Assembly: GCF_009831415.1 (NCBI RefSeq) | Contig: NZ_CP043727.1 | Coordinates: 2,418,001-2,482,000, forward strand | Source: Yersinia canariae | Lineage (GTDB): Bacteria > Pseudomonadota > Gammaproteobacteria > Enterobacterales > Enterobacteriaceae | Direction of reading: 5' to 3' | DNA: 64,000 nt | Part shown: one piece after another, positions 19,268 to 30,004 of the stretch | How the letters are laid out: every line of letters begins with the position of its first letter | Position numbering within the stretch: position 1 is the stretch's first letter | Notes under the pieces: model-generated | The model's input: only the letters and a program-made list of their open reading frames with translations | The model's database searches: none | Told to the model about the DNA's origin: nothing | Translations under genes and position numbers: made by a program

Positions 19268-19459
19268 GTCACCCGTTGTTTAGGCGCCGCGCGACCATCG
19301 CGGCTGCCAACTAAAAGAAGCAACCTCACCGGGCATCTGTCCATGGCTGCTGCGCTATTACATGTCTTTAATCATCTTTACTTATAATTACTAATAATTA
19401 ATGTCTAATCAGTTATCGATTATATATCGAGACGATAAGCCATTTTATTAAATGCGGAG

Positions 19460-19735
19460 ATGAAGACTATGCAGTGTCCAGTATGCAAAGATACCCAACT
19501 GGTTATGTCTGAACGTAAAAGCATTGAGATTGATTATTGCCCAAACTGCCGTGGTGTTTGGCTTGATCGTGGGGAACTCGATAAAATCATTGAAAAATCA
19601 GCTGAAAGTGCGCCAGCGGCGACCTCTTATTCTGAACCCAGAAGCAATGATCGCGAGCGCGAACGTGATAGCCACGGATATTCAAAGCCTAAGCACTACA
19701 AGAAAAAAAGTTTTCTATCAGAATTATTTGACTAG
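19460..19735 (+). CDS. Small zinc-ribbon (zf-TFIIB type) protein
   Basis: A 91-residue protein with two Cys pairs, MQCPVCKDTQL and IDYCPNCRGVWLDRGELDKI, the signature of the zf-TFIIB family, where the GVWLDRGEL stretch is near invariant. The remainder is a charged Ser/Arg/Lys tail (SNDRERERDSHGYSKPKHYKKK) and a short FLSELFD end. Function is unknown. The promoter should lie in the AT-rich 190 bp before it. Confidence 0.85.
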   Translation: MKTMQCPVCKDTQLVMSERKSIEIDYCPNCRGVWLDRGELDKIIEKSAESAPAATSYSEPRSNDRERERDSHGYSKPKHYKKKSFLSELFD

Positions 19736-19811
19736 CCCTATCAGTAACACTCTGACGCAAACCAAAACCATACGCCTGCAGCCAGGCGTATTTTGATTTA
19801 ACCGAAATCAG

Positions 19812-20075
19812 CTAGACTTTGTAGTGTTTCAGCCAATGCTCTTCACAGGCGTCTACCGCTTTATCCAACATATGCGCCGGTGATTTTAGTATCATATGGT
19901 CTTTTCTGACCCAAACAGGGTAAGTATGTTTGCCAGCAGCAATGACTTGTTCAGAATAAATAGCCGCGTGATATATCAGCTCAGATTCTTCACAATAAAT
20001 CTCATATTTATACAGTGCAGTGCTGGTTTTCAAATCCCCGAAGAATACTGTTTTAGCTAATTTATATTGAGACAT
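19812..20075 (-). CDS. Hypothetical protein, 87 residues
   Basis: Reads MSQYKLAKTVFFGDLKTSTA, then a mixed alpha/beta sequence with CEES, KHTYPVWVRKDH and a helical, His/Glu/Cys-containing C-terminus (DACEEHWLKHYKV). No signal peptide or membrane segment. I do not recognise the family. It is convergent with the zinc-ribbon gene and separated from the downstream-reading EAL gene by 150 bp. Composition looks coding, and it has a start ATG with AAGG upstream. Confidence 0.65.
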   Translation of the reverse strand: MSQYKLAKTVFFGDLKTSTALYKYEIYCEESELIYHAAIYSEQVIAAGKHTYPVWVRKDHMILKSPAHMLDKAVDACEEHWLKHYKV

Positions 20076-20227
20076 TAACTATAGCCTTTGCTGGAATAGG
20101 GGTTACATCATCCACTGAACAGCATCATTTAACTGTGATATTCACAGCAAAAAGTTGGTCTAACTTGATGTCCTATCGGCAAAATTTGATTTTTCTCGCA
20201 GTCCGCTCTGTGCGCCTGAAAATATAA

Positions 20228-20950
20228 TCACCTTATATTAAAATGATCATACTGCAGAGGAAGTTGGCCCACCGCCTCCAATGCGCAGGAGTTGAATAAG
20301 TAACCTTGCATGGCATCAACCCCTATATCGGCAAGTTGGCTAAACTGCAAATGAGTTTCGACGCCTTCAATAACAACATGCGGGCAATAGTCACGCAATC
20401 GTGTTATCAGGTTATGAAACGTGACACTACCGCCCCACTGCCAATAAAAATTTTTATCAATTTTTACACATTCAAAGAAGCCGCTGGCTGCCGCAGCAAT
20501 ATGAGCATTACCGCTGCCAAAATCATCCAACCATAAGGTATATCGTTTAGCCAGCTTACTTAATAATGCATTCGCAACACCGCCATTGAGGTTAGGGAAG
20601 CTCTCCATTATTTCTAGCCGGATAAAAGGCATTGAGTCCAATAACGAGATAAGATTATCGTCACTCAACACCGCATGTGTCATATCAAAATCTATATTAA
20701 TTGAGAGCATTACTTGGTGTTCATTAAACCACTGTTGAACATTTTTTACTTCAGATAATTGGGTGTGCAACAATTTGACTTTCATCTGAGCATTAAGTTG
20801 ATGCAAGAAGCGCTCAGTACAAATAGGCGTTTTAAATGACGTTGTTGTGAACCGACTCAATAACTCTACTGCAAGTAACTTACCGTCACGTTTGTAAACA
20901 GGCTCACAGATAAAAGTGCAATCGACTGCAATGTTTAGTCTGCTATTCAC
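20228..20950 (-). CDS. EAL-domain cyclic-di-GMP phosphodiesterase, PdeH/YhjH-like
   Basis: A 240-residue, single-domain EAL protein without membrane segments. The layout matches E. coli PdeH: EPVYKRDGKLLAVELLSRF (EAL variant ELL), the metal-binding Asn in LSINIDF, RLEIMES, the DDFGSG loop, VKIDKNF, VIEGVET and the Gln of MQGYLF. All residues normally needed for metal binding and hydrolysis appear present, so activity is likely. It would lower c-di-GMP and thus favour motility over biofilm. Three TTGATCA motifs lie upstream. No GGDEF partner is adjacent. Confidence 0.88.
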   Translation of the reverse strand: MNSRLNIAVDCTFICEPVYKRDGKLLAVELLSRFTTTSFKTPICTERFLHQLNAQMKVKLLHTQLSEVKNVQQWFNEHQVMLSINIDFDMTHAVLSDDNLISLLDSMPFIRLEIMESFPNLNGGVANALLSKLAKRYTLWLDDFGSGNAHIAAAASGFFECVKIDKNFYWQWGGSVTFHNLITRLRDYCPHVVIEGVETHLQFSQLADIGVDAMQGYLFNSCALEAVGQLPLQYDHFNIR

Positions 20951-20984
20951 AGTAAAATCCTTTTATTTGGTTAGGGTAGCAGTA

Positions 20985-21026
20985 TTGATCAATTGATAAA
21001 ATTGATCAATTTTTTATTATTGATCA
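20985..21026. promoter_or_regulatory. Triple TTGATCA motif upstream of the EAL gene
   Basis: TTGATCA occurs at 20985, 21002 and 21020, that is at 17- and 18-bp steps, the first two extended to the palindrome TTGATCAA. The cluster lies 35-76 bp before the EAL gene start, where a promoter is expected. The spacing suggests an operator array, but the DNA is AT-rich and the regulator is unknown. Confidence 0.4.
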
Positions 21027-21513
21027 CTAAAAACGATTGGTTATATTGACATAAAAAAATGGAATACAGAACAACTCATTGATAGATAAGAAAGTATCAG
21101 GTAAACATGATGATTATCATGTTTATTATTTCATAATCATTTGTTTCGCAGCGGGATGGCCGCCTCGAACAATCCAACAGTAACACCCCTGAAACTGAAC
21201 GATTAGAACGAAGCGACCGAATATATAGGGTAGCGCGATCTCATTCTGATGTGAAATAAACAGGGAAAAGAGTATTTTGCACCTTTCATTATTAATAGGG
21301 ACATCAGAATTATCGCATTTTGCTAATTTAGGATAGGTGTAATTTTTCTGCGAAAAAAAGTGTAATTTGAAGTGGAAAATATTATTCAAAAATGTCTAAT
21401 CGACATCACTATTTTAGCAATCTGACGTGAAACATCCGAGTTAAGCAATGTTTTGAGTAAGAGACTTTGAGGGAGGAAATTAATAATCGACTTATCTTCG
21501 TGATGACAAAAAC

Positions 21514-21543
21514 AAAAACAGCCTCATAAAGAGACTGTTTTCA
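21514..21543 (-). terminator. Terminator of yciY
   Basis: AAACAGCCTC and GAGACTGTTT form a stem (one mismatch) around ATAAA. On the minus strand it is followed by TTTTTGTTTTTG, so it fits termination of the minus-strand yciY transcript 20 bp after its stop. Confidence 0.75.
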
Positions 21544-21559
21544 TTACCCTCACAGTGAA

Positions 21560-21736
21560 CTACCACTCATAAGCCACAGTGAACAATAACGCCCTGCGAT
21601 GTTGATGCTCGCGGAGTTGTCGGACACAATAGATATGGCGATAACGCCGTGATTGACCTTCAAGCCAGCGATTTCTTCGACGCTGGTTTTGCCGTAACAT
21701 ACGCCAACGGCCGACCTCATTCTTACTCCGTCTCAT
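21560..21736 (-). CDS. yciY: YciY, small basic protein
   Basis: A 58-residue, very Arg-rich peptide. The N-terminal MRRSKNEVGRWRMLRQNQRR and the segment NRWLEGQSRR match E. coli YciY (EVGRWRMQRQ, SRWLEGQSRR), which is also divergent from clsA. The ends LLFTVAYEW and LLFAIYNI also correspond. ATG 21736 is used, with GGAAG about nine bases upstream; a GTG/ATG ten codons earlier is possible. A strong minus-strand terminator follows. Function unknown; the charge suggests nucleic-acid or membrane-surface contact, which is only a guess. Confidence 0.85.
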   Translation of the reverse strand: MRRSKNEVGRWRMLRQNQRRRNRWLEGQSRRYRHIYCVRQLREHQHRRALLFTVAYEW

Positions 21737-22009
21737 GAAGCTATTCTTCCAAGGCTGAGAACCCATCTATTATAAACTTTTCATCTCTTGAGCCAAGCCG
21801 CCATCGGGCAAAAACGCATGTTTAGCCTGAAATAGTATTGCTGGGGTTATGGAAAAAACAGAGAACGCCAACTATATATGTATATTCGTCCTTGCAAGTC
21901 CTTTAGCTTAAAAGACTTTATCCAGTAATATATCCGATTAAAGGTTTCGCCTTTGCCATACTGTGCGTACACTCTTTAGTGACCGTTTGTGAACAGGATT
22001 TCCGCCCTT

Positions 22010-23470
22010 ATGACAACATTTTATACCGTAATCAGTTGGCTCTCAGTTTTTGGCTATTGGTTGCTTATTGCCGGGGTCACGCTGCGTATTCTAATGAAAC
22101 GCAGAGCCGTTCCTTCGGCCATGGCATGGCTGCTTGTTATTTATATTCTGCCATTGGTGGGAATAATTGCTTATCTCTCATTCGGCGAACTTCATCTCGG
22201 TAAACGCCGCGCTGAGCGAGCAAAAGCCATGTGGCCGTCTACCGCCCGCTGGCTCAGTGAATTGAAAGACTGCCAACATATTTTTGCCAGCTCAAATAGC
22301 GAAGTGGCGACCCCATTATTCCAATTATGCGAACGTCGCCAAGGCATCAGCGGCGTAAAAGGCAATCAATTACAGCTGTTAACTACCACCGATGACACAC
22401 TGAAAGCATTAGTCCGCGATATCGAATTAGCTCGCCATAATATCGAGATGGTGTTTTATATCTGGCAACCGGGCGGGTTGGTTGATCAAGTGGCTGAGTC
22501 ACTGATGGCCGCAGCAAGACGCGGTGTCCATTGCCGATTAATGTTAGATTCGGCCGGTAGCCAGCAATTCTTCCGCACCCCCTATCCTGCCATGATGCGT
22601 AATGCAGGAATTGAAGTTGTCGAAGCCCTCAAAGTTAATGTCTTCCGGGTATTTTTGCGCCGTATGGATTTGCGCCAACACCGTAAAGTTGTATTGATTG
22701 ATAACTATGTTGCCTACACCGGCAGCATGAATATGGTTGACCCCCGTTTCTTCAAACAAGACGCCGGTGTTGGTCAATGGATTGATATGATGGCGCGCAT
22801 GGAAGGCCCAGTGGCAACCACCATTGGTATTGTGTATGCCTGTGACTGGGAAATTGAGACGGGCAAACGCATCCTGCCACCGCCACCAGACAGCCATATC
22901 ATGCCCTTCGAAGAAGAAAGCGGCCATACAATCCAGGTTATAGCTTCTGGCCCTGGCTTCCCTGAAGAAATGATCCATCAGGCATTATTGACCGCAGTCT
23001 ATGCCGCACGTAAACAATTGACCATGACCACGCCTTATCTCGTACCCAGTGATGATTTGCTGCATGCTATTTGTACCGCAGCACAGCGCGGGGTTGAAGT
23101 CAGTATTATCGTTCCACGAGACAATGACTCGATGATGGTTCGCTGGGCCAGCCGCGCATTCTTCGCGGAATTACTTGAAGCTGGGGTTAAAATTTATCAG
23201 TTTGAAGGTGGGTTACTGCACAGTAAGAGCGTCTTGGTCGATGGGCAATTAAGTTTGGTGGGAACAGTAAACCTGGATATGCGCAGCTTATGGCTGAATT
23301 TTGAAATCACACTGGTGATTGACGATGATGGTTTTGGCGCAGATTTAGCACAAGTCCAAGATGATTATATTGCTCGCTCCGTATTATTAGATGGCGAACA
23401 GTGGAATAAGCGCCCGCTCTGGCATCGTGTAACGGAAAGATTATTCTACTTTTTCAGCCCATTCCTGTAA
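22010..23470 (+). CDS. clsA: Cardiolipin synthase A
   Basis: A 486-residue phospholipase-D superfamily enzyme that condenses two phosphatidylglycerols into cardiolipin plus glycerol. Two N-terminal transmembrane helices ([20 protein letters not shown] and [18 protein letters not shown]) precede two HKD motifs: HRKVVLIDN near residue 224 and HSKSVLVDG near 404. The MTTFYT start at ATG 22010 matches E. coli ClsA; an upstream GTG (21989) is not needed. The C-terminus [11 protein letters not shown] is conserved. It is divergent from yciY. Confidence 0.97.
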   Translation: MTTFYTVISWLSVFGYWLLIAGVTLRILMKRRAVPSAMAWLLVIYILPLVGIIAYLSFGELHLGKRRAERAKAMWPSTARWLSELKDCQHIFASSNSEVATPLFQLCERRQGISGVKGNQLQLLTTTDDTLKALVRDIELARHNIEMVFYIWQPGGLVDQVAESLMAAARRGVHCRLMLDSAGSQQFFRTPYPAMMRNAGIEVVEALKVNVFRVFLRRMDLRQHRKVVLIDNYVAYTGSMNMVDPRFFKQDAGVGQWIDMMARMEGPVATTIGIVYACDWEIETGKRILPPPPDSHIMPFEEESGHTIQVIASGPGFPEEMIHQALLTAVYAARKQLTMTTPYLVPSDDLLHAICTAAQRGVEVSIIVPRDNDSMMVRWASRAFFAELLEAGVKIYQFEGGLLHSKSVLVDGQLSLVGTVNLDMRSLWLNFEITLVIDDDGFGADLAQVQDDYIARSVLLDGEQWNKRPLWHRVTERLFYFFSPFL

Positions 23471-23585
23471 TCAATAGGAACTAACAGTCATCCAATTGTA
23501 GATTCTCTGAGTTATCGGTTTTCAATAGCATATTAATTGTAAAAGCTGCATAGAGAATGTTTTAATAAGCACAGTCTATAAATGA

Positions 23586-24098
<513 letters not shown>

Positions 24099-24180
24099 CA
24101 AACATCCTGCTCACTGCTCAGGTATTAGCTATTTATCAAATTGATGTTTATAGCTAATACGACCGGGCTATATCATAAAA

Positions 24181-24216
24181 AATCCCCGCTTATTCATTTG
24201 GCGGGGATTTTTTTAT
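24181..24216. terminator. Terminator between yciU and oppF
   Basis: AATCCCCGC pairs with GCGGGGATT around TTATTCATTTG and is followed by a seven-base T-run. Flanking A residues on the other side make it usable by the converging opp transcript. Confidence 0.9.
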
Positions 24217-24243
24217 TAGGCTATTAATCTCTGAATGACGGCA

Positions 24244-25245
24244 TCATAACGGGTCAACTTTCAAACAAGAGACCGCGTGGCGGAAACTTCCTTCCAACAA
24301 TGGGCGGGTTTTTGCGCACTCAGGCCCGGCGATGGGGCAACGAGTCCGAAACACGCAACCTGATGGCGGGTTAATAGGTGACGGCAATTCGCCCTCTAAT
24401 AACTGAATAACTTTCGCCCTTTCTTTGTCTGGATCAGGGATAGGAACAGCCGACATCAATGCTTTGGTGTAAGGGTGCTGGGGATTATGATAAACCTCAT
24501 CATAGGTACCCAGCTCAACGGCATGACCCAGATACATCACCAATACTCGGTCAGAAATATGTTTTACCACCGCCAAATCATGCGCAATGAAAATCAGTGA
24601 TAGCCCCATCTCGCGCTGTAACTGCTGCAACAGATTCACAACCTGGGCCTGAATTGACACATCAAGCGCGGATACCGGCTCATCGCAAATGACCAGTTTC
24701 GGCTCAAGGATCAACGCGCGAGCAATACCAATTCGTTGGCACTGCCCCCCTGAGAATTCGTGCGGGTAACGGTTGATTAAGTTAGGCAGTAAACCCACCT
24801 TCAGCATCATGGCTTTAACTTTATCTTTGATTTCTTGACGTGGCATTTTCGGATGATATGTCCGCAATGGCTCAGCAATGATTTCGCCAATAGTCATCCG
24901 CGGATTTAATGATGCCAGCGGATCCTGGAATATCATCTGGATATCACTGCGAGTCTCACGCCACTGCGCATCACTCATGTTAAGTAAATCTTTACCTAAC
25001 CACGCCACACTGCCGCTAGTGGCTTTCACCAAACCAATAATGGCGCGGGCAAATGTTGATTTACCACAACCGGACTCGCCCACCACCCCTAGGGTTTCAC
25101 CTTCATACAGGCGCAAAGTGACGCCATCAACAGCTTTCAGTGTTTTGGCGGGTTGCCAGAACCACTGTTTGCCGTCCTGAATATTAAAATGTACTTTCAG
25201 GTCAGCCACTTCCAACAATACTTTTTTCTCTGTCATGGCATTCAT
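24244..25245 (-). CDS. oppF: Oligopeptide ABC transporter ATPase OppF
   Basis: A 333-residue ABC ATPase. Walker A is [11 protein letters not shown] (near 56-66), the Q-loop [13 protein letters not shown], signature [15 protein letters not shown], Walker [13 protein letters not shown] and switch His in FIAHDL. The C-terminal extension carries Cys residues ([15 protein letters not shown] ... C) typical of Opp/Dpp-type ATPases. It pairs with OppD on the cytoplasmic face. ATG 25245 overlaps the oppD stop by four bases (ATGA). Last gene of the operon, ending at the terminator shared with yciU. Confidence 0.97.
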   Translation of the reverse strand: MNAMTEKKVLLEVADLKVHFNIQDGKQWFWQPAKTLKAVDGVTLRLYEGETLGVVGESGCGKSTFARAIIGLVKATSGSVAWLGKDLLNMSDAQWRETRSDIQMIFQDPLASLNPRMTIGEIIAEPLRTYHPKMPRQEIKDKVKAMMLKVGLLPNLINRYPHEFSGGQCQRIGIARALILEPKLVICDEPVSALDVSIQAQVVNLLQQLQREMGLSLIFIAHDLAVVKHISDRVLVMYLGHAVELGTYDEVYHNPQHPYTKALMSAVPIPDPDKERAKVIQLLEGELPSPINPPSGCVFRTRCPIAGPECAKTRPLLEGSFRHAVSCLKVDPL

Positions 25246-26243
25246 ACTAATTCCCCTACTGGCTTATAGCAGGCACGCAAACGGCCATCACCAAAATGCT
25301 CTAATGCTGGAGCCGTGGAGCAGCGGTCTATGGCATATTGGCAGCGCGGCTGGAACGGACACCCTTTCGGCAAGCGCAGTAAATTGGGCGGATTACCCGG
25401 AATAGTCATGAGAGATTCGCCTTCAGCATCGAGGCGAGGAACTGCATTCAGTAGACCAATAGAATAAGGGTGGCTTGGGTGATAAAACACATCACGCGCC
25501 TGACCATATTCCATCGTCCGCCCTGCATACATCACCAAAACTTTATTACAAATCCCGGCAACAACCCCCAGGTCATGGGTAATCATGATGATTGCCGTAT
25601 TAAACTCATTCTTAAGTTCATTCAGCAAAGTCATGATTTGCGCCTGAACGGTAACATCTAATGCGGTCGTAGGTTCATCAGCAATTAACAATTTAGGCCG
25701 GCACAATAACGCCATTGCTATCATGACCCGCTGACGCATTCCCCCTGAAAATTCATGAGGATACATACGCATGCGCTTACGCGCTTCTGGCATTTTTACC
25801 GCATCAAGCATGCGAATTGACTCTTCGAATGCCTCACTCTTGCTCATCTTTTTGTGCAGTTGCAGCACTTCCATTAGCTGCTCACCCACACGCATATAAG
25901 GGTTAAGTGAGGTCATGGGGTCTTGGAAGATCATCGAGATCTCTTCAGCCCGTAAGCGGTTCAATTGCTTCTCTGGTAAGTTCAGGATTTCACGGCCATT
26001 AAATTTTGCCGAGCCACCAATGCGGCCATTGCTGGCCAGCAACCCCATCAAAGCGAATGCCGTTTGGGATTTGCCCGAGCCAGATTCACCGACAATACCG
26101 AGCGTTTCACCTGCGCGTAGGTCAAAGTTAAGGGCATTTACGGCAGTAACATCGCCATCTGGCGTCCCGAATGTAACGGTCAAGTCTTTGACATCCAACA
26201 GGACATCTTGCTGAACAGCAGACTGATTATCAATAGTCGTCAT
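25242..26243 (-). CDS. oppD: Oligopeptide ABC transporter ATPase OppD
   Basis: A 333-residue ABC ATPase with Walker [13 protein letters not shown]-loop [15 protein letters not shown], signature [15 protein letters not shown], Walker [15 protein letters not shown], switch His MITHDLGVV, and a Cys-containing C-terminal extension ([15 protein letters not shown]). It powers uptake of peptides of about 2-5 residues through OppBC. It lies 11 bp after oppC and overlaps oppF. Confidence 0.97.
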   Translation of the reverse strand: MTTIDNQSAVQQDVLLDVKDLTVTFGTPDGDVTAVNALNFDLRAGETLGIVGESGSGKSQTAFALMGLLASNGRIGGSAKFNGREILNLPEKQLNRLRAEEISMIFQDPMTSLNPYMRVGEQLMEVLQLHKKMSKSEAFEESIRMLDAVKMPEARKRMRMYPHEFSGGMRQRVMIAMALLCRPKLLIADEPTTALDVTVQAQIMTLLNELKNEFNTAIIMITHDLGVVAGICNKVLVMYAGRTMEYGQARDVFYHPSHPYSIGLLNAVPRLDAEGESLMTIPGNPPNLLRLPKGCPFQPRCQYAIDRCSTAPALEHFGDGRLRACYKPVGELV

Positions 26244-26254
26244 AATGCTACTCC

Positions 26255-27160
26255 TCAGCGGTCTTTCGGATCGAGGGCATCACGCAAGCCATCGCCGATA
26301 AAGTTGAAACAAAACAGGGTTACCACCAGGAAACCAGCAGGAAACATCAATAACCAAGGAGAAACTTCCATTGAATTGGCACCATCACTGAGTAACGCGC
26401 CCCAGCTGCTCAGCGGTTCTTGCGTCCCAAGCCCCAAGAAGCTCAAGAATGATTCAAACAAAATCATGCTGGGAACTAATAAAGAGGCGTAGACCACGAC
26501 CACACCCAAGACATTGGGCACAATATGGCGCAATACAATATTGCGTGTGGAAACTCCGCCCACCAGCGCAGCTTCGATGAATTCTTTGCGTTTCAGACTC
26601 AGCGTTTGCCCGCGCACAATACGCGCCATATCCAACCAGGACACCATCCCGATGGCGACAAATATCAGCAGAATATTCTGGCCAAAGAAAGTCACCAGCA
26701 AAATGACGAAAAACATGAAAGGGAATGAGTTAAGAATCTCCAGCAAGCGCATCATCAGTGAGTCAACTTTCCCCCCCAGATAACCGGATAGCGAGCCGTA
26801 TAATGTGCCGACAACCACAGCAACCAATGCGGCAGCAACACCCACCATCAATGAAATCCGTCCACCAATGGCAACACGAACCAACAGGTCTCGGCCCGAG
26901 GAATCGGTACCAAAATAGTGCCCGGATTCCATATCAGGTGCGGCTGACATCATGCCCCAATCAGTATCTGAATAGGAGAACTCAGCTAACATCGGGGCAA
27001 AAATAACAAATAAGGTAATAAACATCAGGATCACCAAACTGGTGATTGCCGCGCGGTTATGAATAAAGCGCCGGCGAGCATCCTGCCAAAGACTGCGCCC
27101 TTCCACTTCCAGTTTCTCACTGAAAACTTCCAGAGCTTCGCTATTTTTCTTGCTCAACAT
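26255..27160 (-). CDS. oppC: Oligopeptide ABC transporter permease OppC
   Basis: A 301-residue inner-membrane permease with about six transmembrane helices. The cytoplasmic N-terminus is followed by the first helix ([21 protein letters not shown]). The coupling EAA loop appears as [21 protein letters not shown]. OppC has an extra N-terminal segment relative to OppB, as here. It lies 18 bp downstream of oppB. Confidence 0.97.
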   Translation of the reverse strand: MLSKKNSEALEVFSEKLEVEGRSLWQDARRRFIHNRAAITSLVILMFITLFVIFAPMLAEFSYSDTDWGMMSAAPDMESGHYFGTDSSGRDLLVRVAIGGRISLMVGVAAALVAVVVGTLYGSLSGYLGGKVDSLMMRLLEILNSFPFMFFVILLVTFFGQNILLIFVAIGMVSWLDMARIVRGQTLSLKRKEFIEAALVGGVSTRNIVLRHIVPNVLGVVVVYASLLVPSMILFESFLSFLGLGTQEPLSSWGALLSDGANSMEVSPWLLMFPAGFLVVTLFCFNFIGDGLRDALDPKDR

Positions 27161-27178
27161 AATTGGCGTGCTCCAGTG

Positions 27179-28099
27179 CTAGTAACGGATTTTCGGATCG
27201 ATAACGGCATACAGCACGTCAACAATCGCATTGAATAAAATGGTTAATGCGCCGACCAAAATGGTCAAACTCAGGACCAAAGAGTAATCGCGATTTAACG
27301 CTCCGTTGACGAACAACTGGCCAATACCCGGCAAACCAAAGATAGTTTCAATAACCATTGAGCCGGTGATAATGCCCACAAATGCAGGCCCCATATAGGA
27401 GAGAACGGGTAATAATGCAGGTTTTAAAGCATGGCGTAATACAATAGTACGCAATGGCAAACCTTTAGCCCGTGCAGTTCTAATAAAGTTAGAATGGAGA
27501 ACTTCTATCATTGAACCGCGGGTAATACGCGCGATACTGGCGATATAGGCCAATGACAGTGCCACCATAGGCAAAATAATATATTTCGGCGCTCCCCCGT
27601 TCCAACCGCCACCGGGTAACCATTTTAATATAATGGCAAAAACCAGCACTAATAGAGGGGCGACCACAAAGCTAGGGATAACTACCCCAGTCATAGCAAA
27701 CCCCATAACTGTATAATCCCACTTAGTATTTTGATTTAGCGCCGCAATAACACCAGCACTAACCCCTAATACCACAGCGAGCAGAAATGCAGCGAGGCCC
27801 AGTTTTGCCGAAACAGGAAACGAGGCTGAAACTAACTCATTGACGGTGTAATCTTTATATTTGAATGAAGGCCCAAGATCACCCTGCGCCAGTTGACCCA
27901 AATAATTGAAATACTGCTTATAAACTGGGTCATTGAGGTGATATTTTGCCTCAATATTCGCCATCACTTCGGGTGGAAGATTGCGTTCGCCGGTAAATGG
28001 GCTGCCCGGGGCGAGACGCATCATAAAGAATGAAATAGTTATTAATATGAAAAGTGTCGGAATCGCTTCCAGACAGCGGCGTAGAATAAATTTTAACAT
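27179..28099 (-). CDS. oppB: Oligopeptide ABC transporter permease OppB
   Basis: A 306-residue permease with N-terminal MLKFILRRCLEAIPTLFILI and six transmembrane helices. The EAA loop is FIRTARAKGLPLRTIVLRHALK. Together with OppC it forms the membrane channel. An 85-bp gap with a stable hairpin separates it from oppA, consistent with much higher expression of the binding protein than of the permeases. Confidence 0.97.
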   Translation of the reverse strand: MLKFILRRCLEAIPTLFILITISFFMMRLAPGSPFTGERNLPPEVMANIEAKYHLNDPVYKQYFNYLGQLAQGDLGPSFKYKDYTVNELVSASFPVSAKLGLAAFLLAVVLGVSAGVIAALNQNTKWDYTVMGFAMTGVVIPSFVVAPLLVLVFAIILKWLPGGGWNGGAPKYIILPMVALSLAYIASIARITRGSMIEVLHSNFIRTARAKGLPLRTIVLRHALKPALLPVLSYMGPAFVGIITGSMVIETIFGLPGIGQLFVNGALNRDYSLVLSLTILVGALTILFNAIVDVLYAVIDPKIRY

Positions 28100-28147
28100 T
28101 GCCTGTACCTTTAGCCTCTTACTGCGACTTTATATTTCAAAGCAATA

Positions 28148-28178
28148 AGGGCAGCCCACCAATTTAGCGGCTGCCCCT
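28148..28178 (-). terminator. Hairpin in the oppA-oppB gap
   Basis: AGGGCAGCC (28148-28156) pairs with GGCTGCCCCT (28169-28178), only seven bases past the oppA stop. There is no T-run on the minus strand, so it more likely stabilises the oppA mRNA 3' end or attenuates partially than terminates fully. Confidence 0.65.
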
Positions 28179-28184
28179 ATTATA

Positions 28185-29822
28185 TTAGTGCTTGATAATA
28201 TAAAGATCTTTAACGTGCATATTATCCAGTGGATCTTTGCCGGTATAACCGCCGACATAAGGTTTCACTAAACGAGCATTCACGTAATAGAACAACGGCA
28301 CAATAGCAGAGTCTTTGTCTAACAGGACTTCAGCTTGTTGGTACAAACCAGCACGCTCTTTCTCGGTTTTAACTTTCAGCGTATCTTGTATCAGCTTATC
28401 AAACGCCGGGCTCTTATAATGCACGGTGTTGTTGCTGCTGTCAGATAACATCATATTCAGGAAGGAAGACGGCTCGTTATAGTCAGCACACCAGCCCGCG
28501 CGGGCGACATCGAAAGTCCCTTGATGACGGGTATCAAGGAAGGTTTTCCATTCTTGGTTTTCCAACTTCACTTCAACACCCAGGTTTTTCTTCCAGATGG
28601 AAGCCGCCGCAATAGCCAGTTTCTTATGCAGGTCAGATGTGTTGTATAACAGATTGAATGTCAGTGGTTTATCTTTGGTGTAACCGGCTTCAGCCAGCAA
28701 CTTTTTAGCCACTTCATTACGTTTTTCTTGTGTCCAACTGAACCACTCTGGTGGTGTCAATTCAGCACCGCTGGTGTATGGCGGGGTGAAACCATAAGCC
28801 GGTAAATCGCCTTGGTTTTTCACTTTGTTCACAATGATATCGCGATCCATACCCAACTTCAGGGCTTCACGAACTCGAGCATCGGTAAATGGTGCTTTTT
28901 GGTTATTAATCTCGTAGTAATAAGTACACAGATACGGGTCAACATGAACTTCTTGCGGGATATCTTTCTTCAGTTTCTGGAATAACTCAATCGGCATGTT
29001 GTTATATGTCATATCGATTTCACCGCTGCGATAGCGGTTAACATCCGTCACTTCAGAAGAAATTGGCAGATAAGTGACCTGATTAATGACGGTCTTGGCA
29101 TTATCCCAATAAGTTGGGCTGCGTTCTAATACAATACGTTCGTTAACGATCCAGTCTTTCAACTTATAGGCACCGTTACCGACAAAGTTTTGTGGCTGAG
29201 TCCACTTATCACCAAACTTCTCAATGACAGTTTTATTCACCGGAGACATAGAAGGATGTGCCAGCAATTTATCCAAATAAGGAACGGGCTCACTCAGCGT
29301 GACTTCCAGAGTATGGTCATCCAGTGCTTTCACGCCTAAAGTATCGGGTGTTTTTTTAGCGGTTATAATATCGTCAATATTAGCAATATGCGCATATTGC
29401 ACATAGCTTGCATAAGGCGAAACTGTTTTAGGATCAGCCAAACGTTGCCAACTATAAACAAAATCCTGGGCCGTTACAGGGTCACCATTTGACCATTTAG
29501 CGTCTTTACGCAGATGGAAAGTCCAAACTTTAAAATCTTTATTATCCCAGCTTTCTGCCACTCCCGGCAGGATCTTGCCGTTAGGATCGTTAATAACCAA
29601 CCCTTCTAATAAATCGCGAGAAATATTTGATTCAGGCACGCCTTCAATTTTATGTGGGTCTAATGACTGAGGCTCAGAACCATTATTACGAACTAAAATT
29701 TGTTTTTCAGCCAGTTGTACGCCAGCAGGTACGTTAGCTGCAAAAGTATTTCCTACAGCCGTCATACCCAAGGCAGCCACAATACCTGCGGCCAGGAGAC
29801 TTTTTTTCGTGATGTTGGTCAT
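28185..29822 (-). CDS. oppA: Periplasmic oligopeptide-binding protein OppA
   Basis: A 545-residue family 5 solute-binding protein. ATG 29822 gives MTNITKKSLLAAGIVAALGM and a signal peptide cut after NTFA (residue 28). The mature protein starts ANVPAGVQLAEKQ. Signature stretch: LLEGLVINDPNGKILPGVAESW. Other landmarks are WSNGDPVTAQDFVYSWQRL and the C-terminal VKPYVGGYTGKDPLDN. It binds peptides of varied sequence and delivers them to OppBC. The upstream open frame (27 codons) is judged untranslated because GGAG precedes 29822. First gene of the opp operon. Confidence 0.96.
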   Translation of the reverse strand: MTNITKKSLLAAGIVAALGMTAVGNTFAANVPAGVQLAEKQILVRNNGSEPQSLDPHKIEGVPESNISRDLLEGLVINDPNGKILPGVAESWDNKDFKVWTFHLRKDAKWSNGDPVTAQDFVYSWQRLADPKTVSPYASYVQYAHIANIDDIITAKKTPDTLGVKALDDHTLEVTLSEPVPYLDKLLAHPSMSPVNKTVIEKFGDKWTQPQNFVGNGAYKLKDWIVNERIVLERSPTYWDNAKTVINQVTYLPISSEVTDVNRYRSGEIDMTYNNMPIELFQKLKKDIPQEVHVDPYLCTYYYEINNQKAPFTDARVREALKLGMDRDIIVNKVKNQGDLPAYGFTPPYTSGAELTPPEWFSWTQEKRNEVAKKLLAEAGYTKDKPLTFNLLYNTSDLHKKLAIAAASIWKKNLGVEVKLENQEWKTFLDTRHQGTFDVARAGWCADYNEPSSFLNMMLSDSSNNTVHYKSPAFDKLIQDTLKVKTEKERAGLYQQAEVLLDKDSAIVPLFYYVNARLVKPYVGGYTGKDPLDNMHVKDLYIIKH

Positions 29823-30004
29823 GCTTATATCCACTCCAGTTTTTATTATTGCTTCGCCCAGTGACTGAGCAAGCTTCACCTTTAAAAGGTATTTGTACAT
29901 TACATTGCGCGGGGAACGAATCCGGCCATGTAATACCCTATATGTATTAGCATCTGACGAAATTTCGTACTGTGTTATACATCCCTAATACTCTGTTTAT
30001 TTTC

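Larger units (their letters stand above)
20951..21559. other. Intergenic region between the EAL gene and yciY
   Basis: About 600 bp without a recognisable gene. It contains three TTGATCA motifs near the EAL start (20985-21026) and the yciY terminator (21514-21543). One open frame at 21126-21389 on the minus strand shows no coding character that I can recognise. Confidence 0.5.

Noticed and set aside
21598..21736. Plus-strand frame reading DVDARGVVGHNRYGDNAVID, looking like a fragment of a secreted protein
   Set aside because: It is the exact antisense of yciY, whose minus-strand product matches a known family; the plus frame is blocked by stops at both ends.
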